In this document: piece after piece, positions 25,033 to 33,504 of the stretch
Layout: every line of letters starts with the position of its first letter
Numbering within the stretch: the stretch's first letter is position 1
DNA from: Acidobacteriota bacterium
Lineage (GTDB): Bacteria; Acidobacteriota; Polarisedimenticolia; J045
Length of the DNA stretch: 33,729 nucleotides
Assembly: GCA_024763475.1 (NCBI GenBank)
Contig: JANTFM010000005.1
Location: 1-33,729, forward strand
Reading direction: 5' to 3'
The notes under the pieces: model-generated
What the model was told of the DNA's origin: nothing
What the model saw: the letters and a program-made list of their open reading frames with translations, nothing else
The model's database searches: none
Program-made: the position numbers and the translations under genes

Positions 25033-27963
25033 ATGGATTCTGCTCTGCGAACCGGGTTTGCGGCGAGTGCCTGGCCAGATCATCACTTCGGACTGAGCGA
25101 GGAGCGCTGGAGTCTCCTGCGCGGCAAGGCGGTCTGGCTCACGGGCGCCGGCACGGGTTATGGCCGTGCGATCGCCTGCATCCTCGGCGCGGCGGGATGT
25201 CGCGTCTTCCTGACGGGGCGGCGCAGAGCCAAACTGGAGCAGACCATCGAGGCGGCCCGAGCGTTGGGTGCTTCCAAGGAACGTTTCGTGCTGGTCCCTG
25301 CGGATCTCGCTGATCCCGCAGAGATCAACCGCGCCGCCGCGAGGATCCGGGAGGAGGCGACCGAGCTCTTCGCCCTGATCGCCAATGCGGCGCTTCCAAG
25401 CTCCGGGCGACTCCCCCTGCTCGAAGGAGACCTATCCCGCTGGGACGACATGATGGCGGTCAATCTGCGAGCACCCTGGCTGCTGACCCGAGCTGTTGCG
25501 GGATCGCTCGCTGCGGCAGGTTCCGCGCGTGTCCTGTTCATCAGCTCGGAAGCCGGTTGGGCGGACACTGCTGGATTCGGGGCCTACAACGTCTCCAAGG
25601 CGGGTCTCAACAGCCTCTGCCACTCCTTCGCACGGGAGTTCGCTACGGCTCATCCTGGAGCAGACATCCAGGTGAACGGGATTCTGCCCGGTGAGGCCGA
25701 GACCGAGATGAACCCGGAGTCCAAGGCGAGCCCCTTCCGCATCGTTGCCACGCTTCTCGAGCTGCTGACCCAGGACTGGGGTGGGCCGAGCGGCCGTTTC
25801 TTTCACGCCGACGGCCGCTCTCTTGCGTTTGGCCACAGTCAGGCCTGGCAGCCCGCTCTGGACGCGAGGCCCGCGCACGTTGCGCAGACCCTTCTGCACC
25901 AGATGACTGAGGCTGGAAAGCAGTTCTTCCTTCCGCGCAGTATCTGCTTCGACCACGGTCCGCGGGATCTGAGGATTCTCAGCCTCGTTGCCAACCGTCT
26001 CGTGGAGAAGAAACGATCTCTTGCGTTCTACGGCGCGGGCAAGCTGTGTCGCTATATGCTCGAGCGGGTTCCCCGGCTCTGTGAGCATATTCGCTGCATC
26101 GTTGATGACCACCCGTCGAGCCAGGGTCAGGCGGTGTGCGGAATCCCCGTACTCCCCGCCAGCGAGCTACCCGGGGAGATCGAGACCGTCTTCTTCTGCA
26201 CGACCGACTTGTCCACGATGGTTCGTATGCTCTTCCGTGCGGCGACGCGGAAATGGAAGATAGAACGCGTCAGCCTCGATGTGATCCAGGAACTCGACCC
26301 TCGTTTGATTCCCGAGGAGGGGTGGCAGAAGCCCATCGCCTCGATCTACCCCAAGCAGATACCGGAAATCGTGTTCGAGAAGGGGCAGGACATGATCCTG
26401 CTCGAGCTCCCCCCCCGGTACCAGCCGCTCGTTCCGAACGGAATCGGCTACGTCAACAACATCCTTCGCACGACGGGGATTCGTTTCCAAACGATGGATC
26501 TCAACATCATCTTGTACCATCGCTTCCACCAGCGGCGAATCCTCAATCGTCTGGATTCGACGGCCGGCCCAGAGGGCCAGCGAATCCCGGAAGATCCGTG
26601 GGCGATCGTCGAGTGCCGCGGATGGGAACAGCCCGAGGTTCTCAAGTACTTCGCGCGCGACATCGAGGAGATTGTGAGCGGCCTCATCAAGGCCAAGCCC
26701 AGGATACTGGGCATCTCCCTAAGTGGGTTTAACCGCGAGCTCGCCAAGACGATCGTTCGCCGGGTAAAGGAACAACTCCCTGAACTGATCGTGATCGTCG
26801 GGGGATACGACTGCATCCGTCCGCTTCCGGGAAAACGTCACTTTGCCGATTTCGACTACATGGTCATCGGAGAGGCCGAGGAGACTCTCGGTCCGTTGAT
26901 CGCCGCGCTAATGCGCGGAGAGCGACCGATGGACCAGCCGGGAATCCTTTCCCGCCACGACTCCGCGCAGCGCGTCTTCGAGTACGGTCCCAAGCCAACG
27001 GATCTCGACAAGTACGGCTACCCCCAGTACGAGTGGGCGGACTTGAAGCTCTACCAGGCCCACGGGGGGCAGTACTTGATTCCCGTTGCGGCATCCCGTG
27101 GATGCGAGTGGTCCCGCTGCCGCTTCTGCTCGGAGTGCTTCACGTTCCGCGCGCGCGATCCCCAAAAAGTCGTCGACGAGATCGAGTTCATGACGGGGCA
27201 AGGTTTTCGAGCGATTCATTTCAATGACAGTGACATGAACGGAGATCCAGCGATCCTGCAGCAGATCTGCGAAGGCGTCATCGCGCGGGGCATCAAGACG
27301 GCACTCGTCGGTCAACTTCGCATCGACCGCCGGAACACGCCTGAGTTCCTGGACAAGCTGAAGCGGGCGGGATGCGCGCATTTGCGCTATGGCGTGGATG
27401 GCTGGAACGACCGCGTGCTGCGCCTCCAGGCCAAGGGTTACAGCATGAAAGTCGTAGAGCAGGTGCTGAGGGACAGCCACGCTGCCGGTTTCTACATTGG
27501 TGTGAACGTCGTGCTAGGACTTCCGGGAGAGACCGAGCAAGATGTCGATGAGATGATCGAGAACTTGATTCGACTCTCACCCTACTACGACATGGTCGAG
27601 AATATTCATACGTTGATCCTCGGTGTCGGCAACCAGTACTACGCGAACCCGGAGAAGTACAAGATCCGCTTCCGCTCGGATCAGCGTGAACTCTATCTAT
27701 CACATGTTGACTCCATCCCAACAGACCAGTGGTACAGCGAAGACCCGTACATCGACCAACAGGTACGTGTCGAGCGGCTCGAGCGGGTGGCAAAGGCGCT
27801 AAGCGGCGCTGCGATCGAGCTTGGAGGTTATGCAAAGCATACGGTCGAAAGGCTGGCGCGACAGGCACAGGACGTCACGCTCGCGTCACAGGGGAGAAAG
27901 GGTGAAGCTCGACTCACCCTCCCGCCCGCCATGCCGAAACCCGTGGCGAACACGGCCCTATAA
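25033..27963 (+). CDS. Three-part fusion: short-chain dehydrogenase, Rossmann-like domain, cobalamin-type radical SAM enzyme
   Basis: A 976-residue protein. Residues 30-285 are a classical SDR: TGAGTGYG (37-44) binds the dinucleotide, ISSEAG has the serine, and Y185-x3-K189 is the catalytic pair. Residues about 325-430 hold a second Rossmann-like part (SLAFYGAGKLCRYML, CIVDDHPSSQGQAVCGIPVL) like the PglD N-terminal or C-methyltransferase C-terminal domains. About 440-640 resembles a B12-binding domain (ILGISLSGFNRE, IVIVGGYDC), though no DxHxxG histidine motif is seen. Radical SAM cysteines are C691, C696 and C699, with C-x4-C-x2-C spacing, followed by FNDSDMNGD and VVLGLPGETEQD. The ATG at 25033 has GAGGG seven bases upstream; an earlier GTG (24964) does not. 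It lies just before the NeuB-type gene, so it likely modifies the same sugar. Confidence 0.85.
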   Translation: MDSALRTGFAASAWPDHHFGLSEERWSLLRGKAVWLTGAGTGYGRAIACILGAAGCRVFLTGRRRAKLEQTIEAARALGASKERFVLVPADLADPAEINRAAARIREEATELFALIANAALPSSGRLPLLEGDLSRWDDMMAVNLRAPWLLTRAVAGSLAAAGSARVLFISSEAGWADTAGFGAYNVSKAGLNSLCHSFAREFATAHPGADIQVNGILPGEAETEMNPESKASPFRIVATLLELLTQDWGGPSGRFFHADGRSLAFGHSQAWQPALDARPAHVAQTLLHQMTEAGKQFFLPRSICFDHGPRDLRILSLVANRLVEKKRSLAFYGAGKLCRYMLERVPRLCEHIRCIVDDHPSSQGQAVCGIPVLPASELPGEIETVFFCTTDLSTMVRMLFRAATRKWKIERVSLDVIQELDPRLIPEEGWQKPIASIYPKQIPEIVFEKGQDMILLELPPRYQPLVPNGIGYVNNILRTTGIRFQTMDLNIILYHRFHQRRILNRLDSTAGPEGQRIPEDPWAIVECRGWEQPEVLKYFARDIEEIVSGLIKAKPRILGISLSGFNRELAKTIVRRVKEQLPELIVIVGGYDCIRPLPGKRHFADFDYMVIGEAEETLGPLIAALMRGERPMDQPGILSRHDSAQRVFEYGPKPTDLDKYGYPQYEWADLKLYQAHGGQYLIPVAASRGCEWSRCRFCSECFTFRARDPQKVVDEIEFMTGQGFRAIHFNDSDMNGDPAILQQICEGVIARGIKTALVGQLRIDRRNTPEFLDKLKRAGCAHLRYGVDGWNDRVLRLQAKGYSMKVVEQVLRDSHAAGFYIGVNVVLGLPGETEQDVDEMIENLIRLSPYYDMVENIHTLILGVGNQYYANPEKYKIRFRSDQRELYLSHVDSIPTDQWYSEDPYIDQQVRVERLERVAKALSGAAIELGGYAKHTVERLARQAQDVTLASQGRKGEARLTLPPAMPKPVANTAL

Positions 27964-27965
27964 TG

Positions 27966-28001
27966 ATCCTCCCCAGCGCAGAGGGCGCGGGTGAGGAGGA
28001 T
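27966..28001 (+). promoter_or_regulatory. Hairpin that masks the ribosome binding site of the NeuB-family gene
   Basis: ATCCTCC (27966-27972) is the exact reverse complement of GGAGGAT (27995-28001), which is the Shine-Dalgarno site for the ATG at 28009. A nested GCGC/GCGC pair lies inside. The left arm starts three bases after the stop of the preceding gene, so a ribosome finishing that gene would open the hairpin. This suggests translational coupling; function is not shown. Confidence 0.45.
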
Positions 28002-28008
28002 TGCTGAG

Positions 28009-29079
28009 ATGCCCAGGACTTTCCAGATTGGCGACGCGAGCATCGGTTCGGGAGAAAAGACATTCATCATCGCCGAGGCCGGGGTGAACCACAACGGTGA
28101 CCTCGCCATGGCCAAGGAACTGATTCGCCAGGCCAAGGTGGTCGGGGCCGACTGCGTGAAGTTCCAGACCTTCATTGCCGAGCGGCTTGTGACCAGGAGC
28201 GCCCCTAAGGCCGATTATCAACTCAAGACCACCGATCCGGGCGAATCGCAACTCGCGATGCTCAAGGCACTTGAGATGAGCTATGACGCGTACGAGGAGT
28301 TGATCGCACTGGCACGCGAGCTAGGTATCGTATTCCTGTCTACTCCCTACAATCCCGAGGACTGCGACTTTCTCGAGGCGTTCGGTCTTCCCGCATTGAA
28401 ACTGGCGTCAATCCACTGCGTCGAGCCCCCGATGCTCGAGCACGCGGCACTCAAGGGCAAGCCGCTGATCCTCTCCACAGGTATGGCGGATCTTGGCGAT
28501 GTGGAGCAGGCCGTAGGGGTGATCCGTGATGCTGGGTGCGAGGACTTTGTTGTCCTCCAGTGTACAACAGACTATCCGTCTCGGATCGAGAATACGAACC
28601 TCCGGGCGATGGGGACCATGAGAGAGGCGCTGGATGTCCACGTGGGCTACTCGGATCACACGCAGGGCGCGAGTGCTTGCATTGCTGCGGTTGCTCTGGG
28701 CGCGCGAGTCATCGAAAAGCATTTCACTCTCGACAAGTCCCTACCTGGGCCCGATCAGTCGAGTTCGTCCGACGTGGACGAGTTTCGTGCCCTAGTTCAA
28801 GCGATCCGTCAGACCGAGGCTGCGCTCGGGGATGGCATCAAGCGTCCTGCGGCCATCGAAGTGGAGAACGCCCGGGGCATGCGGCGCAGCCTCGTGGCCC
28901 GACGGAATATCTTGGCGGGAGAGATTCTGGAGCAGGGGATGGTGGGTTTCATGCGGCCGTCGACAGGTGTGCTTCCGCGGGACTGGTCCCGGGTGGCAGG
29001 GGTGAAATTCGCAAGAGATGTTGCGGCTGGCGAGGTGATCGTCTGGCCGGACCTGGGGCTCGAACGTGAAGAACGCTAA
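28009..29079 (+). CDS. NeuB-family nonulosonic acid synthase
   Basis: A 356-residue protein with the complete NeuB layout. The TIM barrel carries FIIAEAGVNHNG, VKFQTF, STPYNPED, LKLASI, ILSTGMADLGD, CTTDYPS, GYSDHT and IEKHFTLDKSLPGPDQ. A C-terminal antifreeze-like SAF domain (about 290-350, ARRNILAGEIL and FARDVAAGEVI) covers the active site. NeuB, LegI and PseI condense phosphoenolpyruvate with a 6-carbon amino sugar to give sialic, legionaminic or pseudaminic acid; by eye I cannot tell which. The ATG at 28009 has GGAGGA eight bases upstream. No CMP-sugar synthetase gene is nearby. Confidence 0.92.
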   Translation: MPRTFQIGDASIGSGEKTFIIAEAGVNHNGDLAMAKELIRQAKVVGADCVKFQTFIAERLVTRSAPKADYQLKTTDPGESQLAMLKALEMSYDAYEELIALARELGIVFLSTPYNPEDCDFLEAFGLPALKLASIHCVEPPMLEHAALKGKPLILSTGMADLGDVEQAVGVIRDAGCEDFVVLQCTTDYPSRIENTNLRAMGTMREALDVHVGYSDHTQGASACIAAVALGARVIEKHFTLDKSLPGPDQSSSSDVDEFRALVQAIRQTEAALGDGIKRPAAIEVENARGMRRSLVARRNILAGEILEQGMVGFMRPSTGVLPRDWSRVAGVKFARDVAAGEVIVWPDLGLEREER

Positions 29080-29863
29080 GTATGTCTACTGTGGCTATGG
29101 CTACGCGGGCCGGATGGGCCTGTGGCGCATGATGACAGAGTGCGCGATTCCGGCGAGGAATATCCTCGCCTACACCTACGACTCGGAAGAAAACCGCTCA
29201 CTCTTGGACCTCCTGGAGCAGAGCGGCATTTCCTATCACCTGAACCGTATCGCCGGAGAAGGCGCCAGAGACGAGGTGCAGGCCTTCGGGGCCGACTTGC
29301 TCGTTTCCGTCTACTATCGTCACCGCGTGCCCAATTCGGTGCTCTCCCTCGTTCGCCGGGGGGGCATCAACCTGCATCCCTCCCTTCTTCCTGAGTACCG
29401 GGGGACCTTCTCCGGTCCGTGGGCGATCATCAACCGTGAGGAAGAGACCGGAATCAGCTGGCACGTCATGACGGAGGCCTTCGACGAGGGTGCATTGCTC
29501 TTGCAGGAGCGCTTTCCACTGGCCGAGCGAGAGGATGGCTACACGCTCTATCAGAAGCTCGTGGCCACAGGGACTCACTGGATCGGCGAGGCAATCAGCC
29601 GTGCGCTGGACGAGAGCTTCGTGCCCCAGGACCAGAAGGGTCAGGGCAGCTACTACCCGCGGGAGCTGCCATGCGGGGGAAAAATCGATCCGTCCTGGCC
29701 TCGGCAGCGGGTCGATGCGTTTATTCGCGCGCTTCGTTTCCCGGGAAAGCCCTGCGCGCATCTCACGCTCGAGGGGATGGAGTTCGAGGTGGAGAGTATC
29801 GAACAATACGATCTCATTCTTGAGCAGGTCCTTGCGGCGGATGAAGAGGGCGTCAATCCATGA
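29066..29863 (+). CDS. ArnA/methionyl-tRNA formyltransferase-like sugar N-formyltransferase
   Basis: A 265-residue protein. N102 and H104 in GINLHPSLLPEYRG and D140 in AFDEG match, in spacing and even number, the catalytic Asn-His-Asp of the formyltransferase domain of E. coli ArnA. The family moves a formyl group from N10-formyltetrahydrofolate to an amino group. In a glycan cluster with an aminotransferase, the likely acceptor is an amino sugar, not methionyl-tRNA; the short C-terminal part also lacks a clear tRNA-binding domain. It starts with GTG 29066, inside the 3' end of the NeuB-family gene (14-base overlap), and overlaps the next gene by four bases. Confidence 0.87.
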   Translation: MKNAKYVYCGYGYAGRMGLWRMMTECAIPARNILAYTYDSEENRSLLDLLEQSGISYHLNRIAGEGARDEVQAFGADLLVSVYYRHRVPNSVLSLVRRGGINLHPSLLPEYRGTFSGPWAIINREEETGISWHVMTEAFDEGALLLQERFPLAEREDGYTLYQKLVATGTHWIGEAISRALDESFVPQDQKGQGSYYPRELPCGGKIDPSWPRQRVDAFIRALRFPGKPCAHLTLEGMEFEVESIEQYDLILEQVLAADEEGVNP

Positions 29864-31947
29864 TTCCCGTCAACGAAACTCTTCCAGGGAAGCTGAACGC
29901 TCTCGCCCGCTGGCCCGATCTCGGCCAGGTTCATGACAAGCGGGTCCTCGTCTTCGGGTTCTCGCCGCACTGGATCAACTACTTCGCGTTGATCAGCATG
30001 GTTCTCGTCCATCGGGGCTGCCGGGTGGACTTCGTCTGGACACCCGTCTACGAGCACGACAACGCCGATGTCGTGGCGCATGCGGAGAGCGTGCGGGAGA
30101 TCTTTGAGCCTGCATTCGCCTCCGTGTCTCACGATCGATTTCGCGCGTTCAACTTGCGCGACCTGCCGATGGCTCAGCTCAGCGACGAGATGCTGGACGA
30201 GGTCCGCGCGCAGAGTCGCGAAGATGTCACGCACTTCACTAGGGAGGTCAAGACGGATCCCGAGCGGGATGCCCCGCGGCTCTTCGGACGACGCCAGCAC
30301 TACAATCACGAATGCATGGCGTCGCTGTTGAGCCTGTTCCAGAAAAACGAGTACGACCTCGTTTTGGAGCCGAACGGCAAGGTCTACGAGTGGGGCATCG
30401 TCTACCGGCTCGCGAGCATTCTCGGCGTCGCGGTGAGTTCGGTTGAGAGCTTCCGCTGCGGCTTCGACCAGGCCTTCGTGCACTCTTTCGAGCATCCCGC
30501 GATCCTCTGGAACGAGGAGACGATCGCAGCCGCCTGGAAGGCGAACGAGCCTCATATCGCGAGTGACCTGACGCGGGAGCGCGTGCGCAAGCTCCAGGAG
30601 CGCTTCGACGCACCGGACAAGGATCTCTCGCTGCAGTTCTGCGAGGGAGGCCAGGCGGACACCTTGCGTGAGCGTCTCGGTCTCGATCAGGATCGACCGA
30701 TCGTGCTGCTTCTCCCTAGCCTGGGCTACGAGAAGTTCTACCGCTTGGAGCACTACTGCTTTCGGGACGGTGTGGACTGGTATCTCGAGAGCCTGAACTA
30801 CCTTGCGGGGCGGGATGACTGCTATCTCGTGATCCGCTCCCATCCCTTCCCCTACGGTGACGGCCGGGAAGACCCGATGAACCACCGGTCCTCCGGAGAG
30901 ATCCCGGAGCGGCTGATGGAGGAGCACTTTGCCAAGTTACCCGAGAACCTACGCTTCATCTCCGCCACCGAGGAGATCAACACCTACGACTTGATGGCGA
31001 TCGGCGACTGGGCCCTGTGCTACAGCTCGGTCACGGGTCTCGAGATGGCGCTTGCAGGAAAGTCTGCCGTCGTTCCGACATCGATTCACTACAACGGCAA
31101 GGGGTTCACGCGAGCACCCCGTACGCACGAGGAGTACTTCGCCGCGATCGACACGCTCTTGGCCGATCCCTCCCGCGGCCGGCTCAACCCGCGGCAGATC
31201 GAGTTGGCGCAATGCTACGTGGAGGTCTTCTACTACCTCTACCCCAGCCCCTTCCCCTGGAATATCAGCATCGGCGGCTTCCTCTACGAGGAGTGGCCGC
31301 TCGAGCGTGTTTTGTCTCTTGAGGGCCTGCTCTCACCCTTCATGGACACCTTCGATGCACTGGTGGAGCGCCGGCCGCACACGGATGCACAGAAGCTGGC
31401 AGAGTTGAGAAGCTATCTCGCGGCGATCGCGGGGAGCGCAGGGTCGGGCGACTTCGCCTCGACCACGCGCCTGCTCGGGCACCTTGAGGAGGTCGACTTT
31501 AGCGCGCTGGCGGCTCGTTACCCGGAGAGTTCTGCGCATCTGGTGCAGCGCTGGACGGCGCTGGCGGAACTCGTTCGCGGTTGCCGGGGCGCGGAGGACT
31601 TCGCGCGGCTTGCCGAGGCGACGGCGCAGGCGACCGGCACGGAGGAATGGTTCGCCCAGGAGCTGCTCAAACTGCGCCCCCTGCGTGTCGAACAACGTCT
31701 CGTCAAGGGCACGGCGCTCTACCGGGAGCGTGACGTCGATGGCGCGATGGTGCTCTTTCGCGAGGCTCTCGATCTCGACCAGAACTGTGCACAGGCCTGG
31801 AATAACATCGGCGTCATCCTGCATGGCAGCCATCAGCAGGACGCGGCGCTCAAGGCCTTCGAGACCGGTCTCGCAGCGGATCCGGGGAATGTAGACTGTC
31901 AGCGGAACTATGCGGCGTTGAGGATGGAACTTCAGCCGACGAGCTGA
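29860..31947 (+). CDS. Capsule-type glycosyltransferase with C-terminal TPRs
   Basis: A 695-residue protein. Residues about 25-430 have a GT-B look similar to capsule synthesis (KpsS-like) and CDP-glycerol transferases. RVLVFGFSPHWINYFALISM is the N-terminal Rossmann start, YDLVLEPNGKVYEWGI and LVIRSHPFPYGDG follow, and IGDWALCYSSVTGLEMALAGKSAVV is the donor-phosphate region. A helical linker leads to a C-terminal TPR part (about 605-690; GTALYRERDVDGAMVLFREAL, then NNIGVILHGSHQQDAALKAFE). It probably transfers the cluster's sugar to a glycan or a protein; TPRs often bind the acceptor protein. The exact donor is not known. It is the last gene in the operon. Confidence 0.75.
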   Translation: MIPVNETLPGKLNALARWPDLGQVHDKRVLVFGFSPHWINYFALISMVLVHRGCRVDFVWTPVYEHDNADVVAHAESVREIFEPAFASVSHDRFRAFNLRDLPMAQLSDEMLDEVRAQSREDVTHFTREVKTDPERDAPRLFGRRQHYNHECMASLLSLFQKNEYDLVLEPNGKVYEWGIVYRLASILGVAVSSVESFRCGFDQAFVHSFEHPAILWNEETIAAAWKANEPHIASDLTRERVRKLQERFDAPDKDLSLQFCEGGQADTLRERLGLDQDRPIVLLLPSLGYEKFYRLEHYCFRDGVDWYLESLNYLAGRDDCYLVIRSHPFPYGDGREDPMNHRSSGEIPERLMEEHFAKLPENLRFISATEEINTYDLMAIGDWALCYSSVTGLEMALAGKSAVVPTSIHYNGKGFTRAPRTHEEYFAAIDTLLADPSRGRLNPRQIELAQCYVEVFYYLYPSPFPWNISIGGFLYEEWPLERVLSLEGLLSPFMDTFDALVERRPHTDAQKLAELRSYLAAIAGSAGSGDFASTTRLLGHLEEVDFSALAARYPESSAHLVQRWTALAELVRGCRGAEDFARLAEATAQATGTEEWFAQELLKLRPLRVEQRLVKGTALYRERDVDGAMVLFREALDLDQNCAQAWNNIGVILHGSHQQDAALKAFETGLAADPGNVDCQRNYAALRMELQPTS

Positions 31948-32022
31948 GTGCCGGAATTCCGCGTCACCGAGTGAGTGAAGTCGCCAGGCCACCAGCCTGT
32001 ATCGGAAATCACCGTGCAGCGG

Positions 32023-33204
32023 TCAGTGCAAGGGGATCCGGCCGGTAAAAACGGCCTTGTGGCCGCTCCAGTACATGTAGGGAAGACTCGACGCGTCGGC
32101 GTTGAGCTTCCAGACGGTGTTGGCGATCGAAGCGTCGCCTGTGTCGGTGACTTGCTGAAGTGGGCTCCAGGCGGAGGTGGCTGGGTCCCAGCGTGCATAC
32201 CAGATGTTACTGTGGCCTGCTTCGGCTTCGTCGAGGGTGACGAGCAGGTGGACCTCGTCGCCCCGCGTCGTGATCATGGGGGTGAAGTCGTACTCGCGTT
32301 GGGTCTTGTGCTTGACGAGATCCTGGTACTTCCAGTGGCGCTTCTGGCCCAGGCGCTTGTAAGCATGCTCGACCTGCGTGTGCGTGCAGGTCCAGACGAC
32401 GTGAAGCGTGTTGTTGTCGGTGACGGCGAAGGAGAACTCCCGGGTTCGCTCGCCGCGGTCGCAGCGGCGACCATCCGCGAGGTCCCAGATCAACGAGTCC
32501 TTGGGCTTCTCGAAGGAGCTGCCGTTCCAGCGGAAGTAACGCAGGCTTGTGTCGTTGGCGCTTCCCGACCACACCATGACGAGAGGCTTGCCGTCCGCAT
32601 CCAGCGTTGCGCCGATGCGGATGTTCTCCTTGTCCATGTTCTCCACGAAGCCGGACTCGAGCAGCTCACCCTCGTGGGTGTAGCGGAAAAAGCGCAGGTT
32701 GCCCGCCTTGTCGCGCGAGGTGCGGGTGAAGACGAAGAGCTCCTTGTCCGTGGCGACGAGGCTGGAACGCTTCCCGATGCCGGGATCGGTCTCGATCTCC
32801 CAGCCTGGTCCAATGTTTTCGGTCGACGTCGCGGGACTCACGATCGTCTTGACGAAGACCCTGCGGGCATGGGGGTAGGTGACCCAGAGCTGGTCCCCGC
32901 TACCACTCAGCGCGGCGTGGTTGTCGAGCCATGCACTGACCTCGCCGCCCTTGTTGCTGTCGTAGATCTTCCGCGCGTTGTCGCGAAAGCCGGCATAGCT
33001 CTCGCCACCGTCTTCCGAGAGGAAGAGTTGGTCCCGATTGTCAGCGATCAGGAGCCAGACGCGGGAGCTGTCCGCCGGATCCATGTACATCTTCCAGCGC
33101 GGAATGCCCCGGGTGGGGTGTTGCTGCTCGGTCTTGACGAGCCGTCCATCGCCGAAAGCGGGCAGGGTGATGAGAAGTGTCAGCAGGATCGCTGGCCAAC
33201 GCAT
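32023..33204 (-). CDS. Secreted Asp-box (BNR/sialidase-like) beta-propeller protein
   Basis: A 393-residue protein. Residues 1-18 (MRWPAILLTLLITLPAFG) are a signal peptide, so it is exported. One clear Asp-box, S63-x-D65-x-G67-x-x-Y70 in LSEDGGESY, and many short beta strands with aromatic residues suggest a beta-propeller such as those in sialidases. The sialidase RIP motif and catalytic Arg triad are not obvious, so enzyme activity is unproven. The ATG at 33204 has GGAGA six to seven bases upstream; the longer frame adds only a low-complexity tail. It points toward the glycan operon (convergent, 75 bases from its end), so a link to that sugar is possible but inferred from position. Confidence 0.75.
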   Translation of the reverse strand: MRWPAILLTLLITLPAFGDGRLVKTEQQHPTRGIPRWKMYMDPADSSRVWLLIADNRDQLFLSEDGGESYAGFRDNARKIYDSNKGGEVSAWLDNHAALSGSGDQLWVTYPHARRVFVKTIVSPATSTENIGPGWEIETDPGIGKRSSLVATDKELFVFTRTSRDKAGNLRFFRYTHEGELLESGFVENMDKENIRIGATLDADGKPLVMVWSGSANDTSLRYFRWNGSSFEKPKDSLIWDLADGRRCDRGERTREFSFAVTDNNTLHVVWTCTHTQVEHAYKRLGQKRHWKYQDLVKHKTQREYDFTPMITTRGDEVHLLVTLDEAEAGHSNIWYARWDPATSAWSPLQQVTDTGDASIANTVWKLNADASSLPYMYWSGHKAVFTGRIPLH

Positions 33205-33446
33205 GGTCTGTCTCCGATTTCCCGCCGGAGTTTCCGGCGAAAACTGCGGGGGAAGAGCCTCCCGCCTGCTTCTACTAGTCGCATCCCACCGGGCCCAGCG
33301 CAAGCCCCGAGGCCGCTCCATCGCAGATCAGATTGGCCCCAGTATCAGTATTCGCTACATTGCTGGGAGCGAGAGCAGCTTGGGTGGAGCCGAATCGCCC
33401 CGTTCCCAGAGGAGATAGCGGGGGATCCGCGTCTCGTGCAGCCTGC

Positions 33447-33475
33447 TTGCAGTGGAGGAAATATGCATATATACA
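33447..33475 (+). promoter_or_regulatory. Possible promoter upstream of the 24-bp array
   Basis: TTGCAG (33447-33452) and TATACA (33470-33475) are 17 bases apart, within an A/T-rich patch. If used, the array would be transcribed as the leader of the gene starting at 33693. Matches are partial and by eye. Confidence 0.35.
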
Positions 33476-33504
33476 CGCAAATACAGACAATATTGGACAC
33501 AACG

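Noticed and set aside
32040-32070. Terminator-like hairpin CGGCC-acaa-GGCCG followed by TTTTTA on the minus strand
   Set aside because: It lies inside the last codons of the Asp-box gene, so stopping there would remove the stop codon; the stem is only five pairs.
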